Shown: positions 23,958 to 31,578 of the stretch, piece after piece
Position numbering within the stretch: the stretch's first letter is position 1
Layout of the letters: each line of letters begins with the position of its first letter
From: SIG672 sp045580325
Lineage (GTDB): Bacteria > Bacillota > Clostridia > Oscillospirales > CAG-272
Assembly (NCBI GenBank): GCA_045580325.1
Contig: JAZNNR010000034.1
Span: forward strand, 1-41,038
Direction of reading: 5' to 3'
Length of the DNA: 41,038 bases
Program-made: the position numbers and the translations under genes
The notes under the pieces: model-generated
What the model was told of the DNA's origin: nothing
Databases searched by the model: none
What the model saw: the letters and a program-made list of their open reading frames with translations, nothing else

Positions 23958-24173
23958 ATGGCTATCAGTTATAAAAAACTTTGGAAACTTCTCATTGACC
24001 GTGATATGAAAAAGAAAGACCTTATGGCACTTGCCGGTGTCAGCCAATCTTCAATCACTAAAATGGGACACAACGAAAACGTCAACACCGAAGTGTTAGT
24101 GAGAATTTGTTTGGCTCTTAACTGTGATCTTGGCGACATTGCTGAGATTGTCTTGCCAGAGGAGCAAGCGTAA
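23958..24173 (+). CDS. Small XRE-family regulator (YozG-like)
   Basis: A 71-residue protein that is almost entirely one HTH domain: YKKLWKLLIDRDMKKKDLM, then GVSQSSITKMGHNENVNTEV and LVRICLALNCDLGDIAEIV. Start supported by CGGAGG 9 nt upstream. This short type (as B. subtilis YozG) often regulates adjacent genes. It is the first gene of a plus-strand run and lies 50 bp before the DUF4037 gene. Confidence 0.88.
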   Translation: MAISYKKLWKLLIDRDMKKKDLMALAGVSQSSITKMGHNENVNTEVLVRICLALNCDLGDIAEIVLPEEQA

Positions 24174-24223
24174 GGAATACTCAGGGCGAATAAAGCGGAC
24201 GTTAAGAAATCAAAGGAGCAAAA

Positions 24224-25366
24224 ATGAAGAAATTTATTAAGGGGCTTGATTTATGCGAGGGATTCTTCAATAGCTATGCAAAAGGCATCATCGAAGAACA
24301 CTTTCCAAATTTGAGATATACCGCAGGTTTGATCGGTTATGGTTCTGATGTTTTAGGATATGACGATCCTGTTTCGACAGACCATATGTGGGGTCCGAGA
24401 TTCTATCTGTTTTTAGATAAAACGGACATTTGCAAAAAGGATAGTATCATGCAAGTTCTATCCGAGAACCTACCCTATGCATACGAAGGGTATAGTGTTA
24501 ATTTCACAGAACCAGACCCGAATGATTGCGGCGTACAACATCCGAAATATATCAGCGAAGGAAAGGTAAATCCGCTTATCTTTATACAAACATTCGATGA
24601 TTACTTGATTGAGCAGCTTGGCACATCTGCTTTGGACAGTATCAAGTCCTTTGAATGGCTTGCCTTTTCAGAACACAGGCTTCTTTCGTTGGTATCTGGG
24701 AAGCTCTTTGTTGATCAGCTGAATTGCGCTGACATACTCTCCAAAATCAAGTATTATCCCAGAGAGGTGAAGCTGTATATGATTGCCTCCAACTGGGACA
24801 TCATCGCATCGGAGCAAGCATTTGTCAAAAGATGTGGCGAGTGTGGGGATGAAATCGGCTCCCGAATTATCTGCGCCAGAATTGCAGAACGCCTAATGCG
24901 GCTTTGCTTCTTATATAAGAACACCTATGCGCCTTACAGCAAATGGTTCGGGACTGCTTTCAATAGGCTTGATGTGGATGATGTGATAAAGGACACTATA
25001 AACCTTGCGTTGTCTGCAAATAGTCTGGAAGAACGGGAAAATAAAATCGTCGAAGCACAGGCATTGGTTGCCGAGATGCACAACGCAAGCGGACTCACTG
25101 AGTTTGTTAATTACCAAATTGAAAGCTATTTTGGAAGAAATATCAAGGTTATCTTTGCGGATAAGTTTGCCGAAGCAACTGTAAATGAACTCACGAATAC
25201 AGTATTTGAAAATGTCCCACTTATTGGAACATTAAGTCAGATCGGTGGTTTGTCCTCGTTTGCAGATGAAAAGGAATATTATACTCAGATAGCAAGATTG
25301 TATACAGGATTATGTTATCTTAACAAAGTTGACAAATTGGAGTTTGTAGGAGTGAATGATGAATAA
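24224..25366 (+). CDS. DUF4037 nucleotidyltransferase-like protein
   Basis: A 380-residue protein with AAAGGAG. Residues about 28-62 (LIGYGSDVLGYDDPVSTDH then WGPRF) carry the Gly-Ser and acidic pattern of the nucleotidyltransferase fold as seen in DUF4037 proteins. The remaining 300 residues are mainly helical, like the helical half of kanamycin or streptomycin nucleotidyltransferases. DUF4037 proteins are often encoded near antibiotic-type enzymes, but their substrate is not established. Its end overlaps the HIT-protein start, so the two are translationally coupled. A link between a nucleotidyltransferase and a nucleotide hydrolase is plausible, as inference. Confidence 0.78.
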   Translation: MKKFIKGLDLCEGFFNSYAKGIIEEHFPNLRYTAGLIGYGSDVLGYDDPVSTDHMWGPRFYLFLDKTDICKKDSIMQVLSENLPYAYEGYSVNFTEPDPNDCGVQHPKYISEGKVNPLIFIQTFDDYLIEQLGTSALDSIKSFEWLAFSEHRLLSLVSGKLFVDQLNCADILSKIKYYPREVKLYMIASNWDIIASEQAFVKRCGECGDEIGSRIICARIAERLMRLCFLYKNTYAPYSKWFGTAFNRLDVDDVIKDTINLALSANSLEERENKIVEAQALVAEMHNASGLTEFVNYQIESYFGRNIKVIFADKFAEATVNELTNTVFENVPLIGTLSQIGGLSSFADEKEYYTQIARLYTGLCYLNKVDKLEFVGVNDE

Positions 25367-25811
25367 GTGCGAATGGTGTGATTATAAAGAAAACGAATGG
25401 CTACTGCATAAATCATTACATTGGTCTGTTTATTTAGCAGATGTACAAGATTATGTAGGTAGATGTATTTTGGTGTTGAATAGACATTGTGGAAGCCTTT
25501 CGGAATTGGATATTTCCGAATGGATTGAACTGAAAACAATTATAGATAGATTAGAATTCGTCTATAAAGAAGTATTAGGTGCCGAGCTAAGTAATTGGAG
25601 CTGTCTGTTGAATAATTTCTATAAAGATACAACACCCAATCCTCATTTACATTTACATGTAAGACCGAGATACAAAAATGCTATTATAATTAACGATCAC
25701 TCGTATGAAGATGCAGAGTTTGCTCACCACTATGCTCTGAAAAAAGAGAGTTTATTACTTGATGATGATAGGCAAACCCTGTATGCGCTGATAAAGAAAA
25801 ATTTTGTTTAA
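25359..25811 (+). CDS. HIT-family nucleotide hydrolase/transferase
   Basis: A 150-residue protein with the histidine triad HLHLH followed by VRPR (about residues 96-104). Upstream residues (CEWCDYKENEWLLHKS; VGRCILVLNRHCGSLSEL) fit the HIT fold. HIT proteins cleave phosphoanhydride or phosphoramide bonds of nucleotides such as AppppA or AMP-lysine. AGGAG at 25348-25352 favours ATG 25359; ATG 25356 is also possible. It overlaps the end of the DUF4037 gene. The CxxC pair near the start may bind zinc. Confidence 0.88.
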   Translation: MNKCEWCDYKENEWLLHKSLHWSVYLADVQDYVGRCILVLNRHCGSLSELDISEWIELKTIIDRLEFVYKEVLGAELSNWSCLLNNFYKDTTPNPHLHLHVRPRYKNAIIINDHSYEDAEFAHHYALKKESLLLDDDRQTLYALIKKNFV

Positions 25812-25843
25812 TAAAATCCAATTTGACGAAGGAGCGTGATTGT

Positions 25844-26068
25844 ATGAAAGCTAAACAAGCTCAGAAATTGAGAGATTTACTTGCTATTGCAGGCATAGTC
25901 ATTATGCTATGTGGTTACATCTATGAACCTCTGTTGATTGTCGGAGGGGTTGTTGCTTGCTCTTGCTTCATACCTCATTTCTTGTATAACAAATGCCCAT
26001 ATTGCAAAAAGCAACTTGGAAGAAATGAAGGAAAGTATTGTCACCATTGTGGCAAGGAATTAGAGTGA
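25844..26068 (+). CDS. Two-span membrane protein with zinc ribbon
   Basis: A 74-residue protein. The start at 25844 follows GAAGGAGCGTGATTGT, a leader shared with three other genes of this element; upstream in-frame codons overlap the RBS. Residues about 10-28 and 30-48 are hydrophobic. The tail carries CPYCKKQLG and YCHHCGKELE, a four-cysteine zinc ribbon. No specific family or function recognised. Confidence 0.75.
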   Translation: MKAKQAQKLRDLLAIAGIVIMLCGYIYEPLLIVGGVVACSCFIPHFLYNKCPYCKKQLGRNEGKYCHHCGKELE

Positions 26069-26107
26069 TAAATTCCAATTTGATGAAATGAACGGAGGCG
26101 AAATGCC

Positions 26108-26689
26108 ATGCAGATAAAATTTGAAAACATCATACTTCGGGATATGATCGAGTCCGACATCGAGGACTATGTGCGTTGGTTTACCACCGAAACAGAGTGG
26201 GCAAAGGCTGATGCACCATGGGAACCGCTTGTAGAATCAGACGAGGAAACTGAGAGCACGTCGTGGCGTGAATACTATGAGTCCGTGAAAGATATTCCCG
26301 ACGACGTTCGCCGTTGGAAGTTTGAAATCGAATGGAACGGTAGACACATTGGCTGGGTAAGCTCCTATCCCATTAACGAGAACTACGAATGGATTGGCGA
26401 GATCAAAGACGGTCAGACCGTTTATCGTGCCATTGGCATTGACATTTGTGAACCCGACGTATGGGGCAACGGCATCGGCACAAACGCTCTCCGTGCGTTT
26501 ATGAATTACTACTTTGAGAACGGTGTGGACGAGCTTTACACACAAACTTGGTCGGGTAATGTCCGTATGCTCCGCTGTGCCGAAAAGCTCGGTTTTGTGG
26601 AGTGTAACCGCAACATCGGCACACGAGAGGTTGACGGAAAGAAATATGATGGACTGACCTTTAGATTAAAGAAACAGATTTCAATCTGA
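26108..26689 (+). CDS. GNAT-family N-acetyltransferase
   Basis: A 193-residue protein. RDMIESDIEDYVRWFT is the typical GNAT beginning. The acetyl-CoA loop is present as DVWGNGIGTNALRAF (about 119-133), and NVRMLRCAEKLGF near 160 is the usual beta-alpha end. The family moves acetyl from acetyl-CoA to amines of small molecules or protein N-termini. An acidic insert (ESDEETESTSWREYYESVK) resembles aminoglycoside 6'-acetyltransferase relatives, but the substrate cannot be assigned. It is an independent cassette in the plus-strand row, RBS CGGAGG. Confidence 0.87.
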   Translation: MQIKFENIILRDMIESDIEDYVRWFTTETEWAKADAPWEPLVESDEETESTSWREYYESVKDIPDDVRRWKFEIEWNGRHIGWVSSYPINENYEWIGEIKDGQTVYRAIGIDICEPDVWGNGIGTNALRAFMNYYFENGVDELYTQTWSGNVRMLRCAEKLGFVECNRNIGTREVDGKKYDGLTFRLKKQISI

Positions 26690-26705
26690 CAAAGGAGTGT
26701 ATGTA

Positions 26706-26930
26706 ATGGCTCAAAGGAACTCCAACAAGCGAAAATGGACAGCGGAAGAAGTCCAACAATGGTATAGAGATACGGGTGCTTTTACATACGCAAACCCCGA
26801 TGATTTGAATATCATTGTCAAGAAGCCAAGGCGAGAAGGACTTACTGTGAATTGGGCTAATCCGAAAGCATACCTACTACAAGGAGCAATCCTCGCTATT
26901 GTCTTTGCCATCATATACTTGTTGAAATAA
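26706..26930 (+). CDS. DUF5808-like membrane protein
   Basis: A 74-residue protein whose ATG at 26706 follows AAAGGAGTGTATGTA. The core YANPDDLNIIVKKPRREG followed by LTVNWANPKAYL resembles DUF5808, where a short soluble segment precedes a membrane helix. Here the C-terminal 20 residues (GAILAIVFAIIYLLK) are that helix. Function unknown. The N-terminus is basic (AQRNSNKRKWTAEEV). Confidence 0.65.
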   Translation: MAQRNSNKRKWTAEEVQQWYRDTGAFTYANPDDLNIIVKKPRREGLTVNWANPKAYLLQGAILAIVFAIIYLLK

Positions 26931-26946
26931 GGAGAAAAAGGCGGTT

Positions 26947-27315
26947 ATGAACATACGCCAGTTTTGGTCTGACGTTCTCGCACAGAGAGCAGACGAGATA
27001 AGAAAATATTTCCACGCCGATGCCTATGTGAATTGGCATTGCACGGGCGAGCATTTCACGGTTGAGGAATTTATAAGAGCCAACTGCGACTATCCCGGAG
27101 ATTGGGATGGCGAGGTCGAAAAGATCGTCACGACGGACGATATGATTATCACCGCAACATGGGTATATCCGAAGGATCGCTCCGCCTCTTTTCACGTTAC
27201 GTCCTTCATCAAACTCAAAGACGATAAGATCGTCGCTATGGATGAATATTGGGCAGACGATGGCGAAGCTCCGAAGTGGCGGCAAGACATGAAGATTGGG
27301 AACAAGATAAGATGA
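26947..27315 (+). CDS. NTF2-like (SnoaL-type) protein
   Basis: A 122-residue protein of the cone-like NTF2 fold: FWSDVLAQRADEIRKYFHADAY at the start, VEEFIRANCDYPGDWDGEVE in the middle, and VTSFIKLKDDKIVAMDEYW at the end. Such proteins are small enzymes or ligand-binding modules of very varied function. The stop overlaps the next start (ATGA). Its last 38 bp recur, with four changes, as the non-coding linker before the gluzincin gene, and in a more degraded form before the second DUF2441-like gene, which shows that this end has been duplicated as a junction. Confidence 0.8.
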   Translation: MNIRQFWSDVLAQRADEIRKYFHADAYVNWHCTGEHFTVEEFIRANCDYPGDWDGEVEKIVTTDDMIITATWVYPKDRSASFHVTSFIKLKDDKIVAMDEYWADDGEAPKWRQDMKIGNKIR

Positions 27316-27908
27316 GTGTTAATGAAACGAAAAAAAGACTATACCACATGAGCCAAACTTTGCAGCTTGGTGATTCGTTGCAGCCGGACTTCCTTCAAAA
27401 AAAGGAACGCTATCAGCCATATATACAGGCTTTGCGAAACGGTGGAAATTCTATAAATGACTTGATTGAATATCAACGCAAAGATCCCTCTGTTGATTGG
27501 AACGAGTTAGTTAAGTGTCTCGTTGAAGGTGTGTTTGAATATATTCGTGAAACAGAGTTCCCGATGATTCCAAGTCGCCTGAATAGCAGCTACTATTTTG
27601 AAGGACTTGAACACTTTGAAACGCTGTATCAAGCAGGCTGGGCGCAAGAGCCGCCGGAAAAACAGGCTTTAGTCCATCTGTTTGAGATTGAAATTGAAAT
27701 TGAAGAAGAACAGTTACATAGATTTGATATGTGTGTCTTTGACGAGGCTTACGATGTCATGTTGGAACGCCAAGATTTGCAGTTTGTCATAGACTCAGCT
27801 CGGAAATACTTTTCCGGCGAACATACTGCTGAGCCAATATGGGAAGTTATGAGTGATAAGCCTGCAAAGGCAGTAAAAGACATAACAGATTGCCTACATA
27901 ATGGGTAG
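27312..27908 (+). CDS. Unknown protein, paralogue of the next gene (DUF2441-like)
   Basis: A 198-residue acidic, soluble protein that I recognise only tentatively as DUF2441-like (start LYHMSQTLQLGDSL). Middle: VKCLVEGVFEYIRETEFP. End: ARKYFSGEHTAEPIWEV and SDKPAKAVKDITDCL. It is about 40% identical by eye to the following gene, and the C-terminal quarter is much closer than the rest. The start at 27312 is coupled to the NTF2-like stop. No catalytic motif is seen. Confidence 0.6.
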   Translation: MSVNETKKRLYHMSQTLQLGDSLQPDFLQKKERYQPYIQALRNGGNSINDLIEYQRKDPSVDWNELVKCLVEGVFEYIRETEFPMIPSRLNSSYYFEGLEHFETLYQAGWAQEPPEKQALVHLFEIEIEIEEEQLHRFDMCVFDEAYDVMLERQDLQFVIDSARKYFSGEHTAEPIWEVMSDKPAKAVKDITDCLHNG

Positions 27909-28618
27909 CCAAACAATGTTAAGTGACGGAAAGATATGAACATGGGGAGAAAGATAAAATGATACTGTATCATATTAGCGACACATTGAAACTTGGTGAA
28001 ATGATGTCGCAAGACTATAAGAAAAACATGGAGCTGGCGTTGCCGTTTATACAGGCTCTGGAGAGAAGCGAGGATTGCTTCTATGGGATGTTGCTGAATG
28101 CCAAATACTTGAAGAGTGTACTCCGAAAGTTTGGAATGATGGATATGCAGACCAATTATGTCAAATGGGCGGTTGAAGGTGCATTCGAGTTCATTCGCAG
28201 AAAGGAATATCCCAACAGCTACAGCCGTATACTTAGCAATTATTTCTACGACAATCTTCCTGACATTAAGCGGCTTTATGAGGTTGATTGGGATATGGCT
28301 GAAAAGGAAGAACGGTTTAATTTCCATGTGTATGAGATTGATCTGGAAGACGAAGCACCCCAGAAACGTGATATGCTGCTGTTTGATGAAGCCTTTGACG
28401 CAATGTGGGACCACGATGATTTGCAGACGGTCTTTTCCTGTGCAAGAAGATACTTTGCCGGAGAGCATACCACAGAACCAGTATGGGAGATCATGAGCGA
28501 TAAGCCTGCAAAGGCAGTAAAAGATATATCAGATTGCTTACATAAAGGGTAGCCAAACAATGTGTAGCGAAGCACCCAAGTGGCGGCAGGATATGAAGAT
28601 TGGGAGAAAGATAAAATG
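27851..28618 (+). repeat. Direct repeats bounding one gene unit (gene 3' end plus linker)
   Basis: 69 bp at 27851-27919 (end of the first DUF2441-like gene plus GGTAGCCAAACAATGT) recur at 28495-28563. A 41-bp linker ending in AGAAAGATAAAATG occurs at 27921-27961 and 28578-28618 with 5 differences. The latter, with upstream bases (28567-28604), matches the coding 3' end of the NTF2-like gene (27263-27300) at 34 of 38 positions by eye. These repeats frame single-gene units and could mediate their gain or loss by recombination. Confidence 0.8.
27959..28552 (+). CDS. Unknown protein, paralogue of the preceding gene (DUF2441-like)
   Basis: A 197-residue soluble protein starting MILYHISDTLKLGEMM; the ATG at 27959 follows GGGGAGAAAGATAAA. 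Matching blocks with the preceding gene are YVKWAVEGAFEFIRRKEYP, FDEAFDAMWDHDDLQ, ARRYFAGEHTTEPVWEI and SDKPAKAVKDISDCL. The near identity of the last 20 residues and of the flanking DNA, compared with weak identity at the N-terminus, suggests gene conversion or recombination at the shared end. Function unknown. Confidence 0.6.
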   Translation: MILYHISDTLKLGEMMSQDYKKNMELALPFIQALERSEDCFYGMLLNAKYLKSVLRKFGMMDMQTNYVKWAVEGAFEFIRRKEYPNSYSRILSNYFYDNLPDIKRLYEVDWDMAEKEERFNFHVYEIDLEDEAPQKRDMLLFDEAFDAMWDHDDLQTVFSCARRYFAGEHTTEPVWEIMSDKPAKAVKDISDCLHKG

Positions 28619-29317
28619 AAAATGATTGAAACCGAACACTATATTTTTCATTACGGTGCAGACACGAAAGCAGAACAGGATATTGAGAAAATATCTGCCT
28701 ATCAAGAAAGCTGCTTTCGATATATTTGCAGCGTATTGGGTGTAACACCTACGTTCAAAATTGAATATTTCTTGTGCGACTCTCCGGAAGAGGTAGGGCA
28801 TCAATATGGTGATGACGACCCCTGCAACGGATTTGCTGCTCCACCGAATAAAATTTATGCTGTTTACAATGAGCAGGTACAGTGCATCGGTTTTCACGAA
28901 GATGCACACCTCATCAGCTTTACGATAAACCGCCCTCCTTGCCCTGCGATCACAGAAGGACTTGCTATGTACTTTGACCGTAAATGGTGGGGTATTCAAA
29001 ATATGGATTGGACGGGCTATTATCTGAAAATAGGCAGATATATCGGCATTGATAAAATGCTGAGTAGAGAAGGTTTCTTTTCGGAAGATTGCAGCATTAC
29101 CTATCCCATTATGGGAGCCTTTACAGATTGGCTCATTTCCACTTATGGCATTGAGCATTATATGCAAATGTACAAACAACAAAACATGGCTGAGGCGATA
29201 CCTCTCGTATATCAAAAGTCTCCCGGAGAATTAAACAAGGAATTTGTTGCGTATGTTCAGTTGTTTTCTATTGATGAGATATTGGAACAGCGAATGGGAA
29301 GTTTGCTTAATTCGTAA
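28616..29317 (+). CDS. Gluzincin-type metallopeptidase-like protein
   Basis: A 233-residue cytoplasmic protein (no signal peptide). HEDAH (residues 94-98) within CIGFHEDAHLISF is an HExxH motif. ITEGLAMYFD (about 112-121) supplies the downstream Glu, as in gluzincins of the peptidase MA/basic secretory protease type. TEHYIFHYGADTKAEQDIEK at the start is typical of this group. Substrate unknown; absence of export signals suggests an intracellular target. Start at 28616 after GGGAGAAAGATAAA, itself a copied junction. Confidence 0.75.
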   Translation: MKMIETEHYIFHYGADTKAEQDIEKISAYQESCFRYICSVLGVTPTFKIEYFLCDSPEEVGHQYGDDDPCNGFAAPPNKIYAVYNEQVQCIGFHEDAHLISFTINRPPCPAITEGLAMYFDRKWWGIQNMDWTGYYLKIGRYIGIDKMLSREGFFSEDCSITYPIMGAFTDWLISTYGIEHYMQMYKQQNMAEAIPLVYQKSPGELNKEFVAYVQLFSIDEILEQRMGSLLNS

Positions 29318-29338
29318 ATAACAAAGGACTATACAACT

Positions 29339-29866
29339 ATGATACTTAAAACCGAAAGACTAATCATCCGCCACATCGTAGCGGATGATTAGAAAAGCAT
29401 AAAAGAAATATGGGTGGACTTTAACACTTCCGCCCTTTCACAGTACGACAAGCCGCACATCACCGATGACGAGGATGTTCGTGCGAGAATAGCAAAATGG
29501 GCAGCGGCGAACAGCGGCACCGAGCATATGTTTTTTGCTATCTGCCTTGGAGATACCGTTATCGGGTATAGTGCCTTCAACATTAGAGAAAACGGACACG
29601 AGATCGGCTATTGTTTCCACTCCGCATATCATGGCAAGGGCTACGCAAAGGAAAGCCACTTGGCGCTCATTGATTATATGCGTGAGCTTGGTATCAAAAG
29701 GCTGACCGCAGGTACGGCACTCAATAATACTCCATCCGTTGCGCTTCTCAAATCCTTGGGCTTCGAGCTGATCGAAACGGAAAAGGTGTCCTTCTATAAG
29801 GATGCCTACGGCAACGATATTGTGTTTAACGGTGGTGTGTTTGAATTGAATTTGGAGAAAAAATAA
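29339..29866 (+). pseudogene. GNAT acetyltransferase interrupted by an amber codon
   Basis: Reading from ATG 29339 gives MILKTERLIIRHIVADD, then TAG at 29390-29392, then KSIKEIWVDFNTSALSQYDKP and a full GNAT body (GYCFHSAYHGKGYAKESHLALIDYM, NNTPSVALLKSLGFELIETE). GNAT proteins of this type have Trp at the stop position (DDW-), so one base change (TGG to TAG) explains it. The rest of the frame is intact, and a GTG at 29414 could start a 150-residue product lacking the first strand and helix. A recent loss, a sequencing error, or suppressor read-through are the options. Confidence 0.82.
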
Positions 29867-29913
29867 TATTTCATATATTGTATTAGTTTTAGCATTATAT
29901 TGGAGACAAAAGT

Positions 29914-30579
29914 ATGAAAATAATCGCAATCATTGATGACGATATTCATATTGGAGATATGCTGAGAGATGTGCTGACACAAGAGGGTTATTCTGTTCTT
30001 CGTGCGTATTCCGGCACAGAAGCATTATATCTTCTTTCACAAAACAAGCCCGATTTGATACTGTTGGATCTGATGCTACCCGGTCTGTCTGGAGAAGAAG
30101 TTCTGCCACACATTGAGAACATTCCCGTTATCGTTCTTAGTGCAAAGGTAGATGTGCAGGATAAGGTAAATCTTCTGCTCAGCGGTGCAGCAGATTACAT
30201 GACCAAGCCTTTTGATACAAAGGAGCTTCTTGCCCGTATCACCGTTCAGCTCCGCAAGGCAGAACAACATGGTGAAACCAAATTTCTTTCCGTTGGTGAT
30301 TTGGTCTTGGATACGGTTTCCCTTTCTCTGACGGTACAGGGACAAGCTGTGAAGCTGACCCGAACAGAGTATGCCATCTTGAAGCTGCTGATGGAGAATC
30401 CCAAACAGGTCATTGCCAAGAGTGTTCTGCTTGACAGAATCAGTCTGGACACACCCGACTGTACCGAGCGTTCTTTGAAGCAACACATCAGTAATCTGAG
30501 AAAAAAGATGCAGGATGTCAGCGGCATAGATTATATCGAAACAGTTTGGGGTATTGGTTTCAAATTGGCAGAACAATAA
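29914..30579 (+). CDS. OmpR-family response regulator (peptide-antibiotic type)
   Basis: A 221-residue regulator: receiver domain with acidic pair Asp8-Asp9, phospho-acceptor Asp52 (LLDLMLPG) and Lys98 (YMTKPF); winged helix in the C-terminal half (LTRTEYAILKLLMENP ... TERSLKQHISNLRKKM, VWGIGFKL). It heads a five-gene set (regulator, ABC ATPase, two permeases, kinase), as in lantibiotic and bacitracin-type resistance loci. The repeats directly after its stop codon are probably its own binding sites. RBS TGGAGAC. Confidence 0.93.
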   Translation: MKIIAIIDDDIHIGDMLRDVLTQEGYSVLRAYSGTEALYLLSQNKPDLILLDLMLPGLSGEEVLPHIENIPVIVLSAKVDVQDKVNLLLSGAADYMTKPFDTKELLARITVQLRKAEQHGETKFLSVGDLVLDTVSLSLTVQGQAVKLTRTEYAILKLLMENPKQVIAKSVLLDRISLDTPDCTERSLKQHISNLRKKMQDVSGIDYIETVWGIGFKLAEQ

Positions 30580-30580
30580 T

Positions 30581-30621
30581 CTTGACGAAATCTTGACGTT
30601 TTTCTTGACCACTTTCTTGAC
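30581..30621 (+). promoter_or_regulatory. Fourfold CTTGAC direct repeat, response-regulator box
   Basis: CTTGAC occurs at 30581, 30592, 30604 and 30616, with starts 11, 12 and 12 bp apart, one DNA turn each. It lies between the regulator stop and the ABC ATPase RBS. A TAAACT -10-like element follows at 30632. The spacing resembles SpaR/NisR-like boxes in lantibiotic loci, where pentamer direct repeats one turn apart bind a regulator dimer. The regulator next door is the natural ligand. Confidence 0.8.
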
Positions 30622-30663
30622 TTTTGTTTTGTAAACTTAGGTCAGCAAAGGAGGTAACACACT

Positions 30664-31578
30664 ATGAACTATATTTTGCAAACAAACAGCCTGACAAAAA
30701 AGTATAAAAACTTTCCAGCACTGTCGGGTTTATCTATGAATGTTCCCAAAGGGTCTATCTATGGCTTCGTGGGAAAGAACGGCGCAGGTAAAACTACCCT
30801 TATGCGCTTAATCTGCGGCTTGCAGGAGCCGACTTCTGGTGACTTTACTCTTTATGGCATCCGTAATGACAGCAAGGACATTATCAACTCTCGCCGCCGT
30901 ATGGGTGCAGTGGTGGAAACGCCATCCATCTACATGGATATGACTGCGGAAGACAATCTGAAGCAGCAAGCCCTTGTCCTTGGGTTGCCTTCATTTGAAA
31001 GCATACCCGCAATCTTAAAACTCGTAGGTCTTGAAAATGCTGGCAAGAAGAAAGCGAGAAATTTTTCTCTTGGTATGAAGCAAAGGCTTGGAATTGCAGT
31101 AGCGCTGATTGGCAATCCGGATTTTATTGTTCTCGATGAGCCAACCAATGGTCTCGACCCACAGGGTATTGTTGAAATAAGAGAACTCATTTTGAAGCTC
31201 AACCGTGAACACGACATTACTGTTTTAATATCAAGCCACATCCTTGGTGAACTTTCCAAACTTGCCACACATTACGGCTTCATTGAAAAGGGGCGTATTG
31301 TAAAGGAAATCAGCGCAACAGAGCTTGAAGCTCTATGTCGTAAATGCATCCAAGTCGAAGTGAGTGATACAAAAATACTTTCACGGGTACTGGATGAACT
31401 GAACGTAGATTACGAAATCACAACCGATACTACTGCAAATATATACGGTGAATTATCGCTTTCTAAACTTGTGCTAAGTCTCGCAAAAGAAAATTGCGAA
31501 TTATTCTCCTCACATGAGCAAGATGAGAATCTTGAAACGTATTTTATCAATCTAATCGGAGGTGATAAAAATGCGTAA
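30664..31578 (+). CDS. ABC transporter ATPase (lantibiotic/bacitracin immunity type)
   Basis: A 304-residue nucleotide-binding subunit: Walker A GKNGAGKTT (37-45), signature SLGMKQR (about 135), Walker B FIVLDEP (about 157), and an H-loop SSHILGEL. The GLDPQGIVEIRELI segment and the C-terminal 80-residue extension are typical of the LanF/BcrA group. It would power removal of a membrane-active peptide through the two permeases that follow. RBS AAAGGAGG. The stop overlaps the first permease start by 8 bp. Confidence 0.93.
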   Translation: MNYILQTNSLTKKYKNFPALSGLSMNVPKGSIYGFVGKNGAGKTTLMRLICGLQEPTSGDFTLYGIRNDSKDIINSRRRMGAVVETPSIYMDMTAEDNLKQQALVLGLPSFESIPAILKLVGLENAGKKKARNFSLGMKQRLGIAVALIGNPDFIVLDEPTNGLDPQGIVEIRELILKLNREHDITVLISSHILGELSKLATHYGFIEKGRIVKEISATELEALCRKCIQVEVSDTKILSRVLDELNVDYEITTDTTANIYGELSLSKLVLSLAKENCELFSSHEQDENLETYFINLIGGDKNA

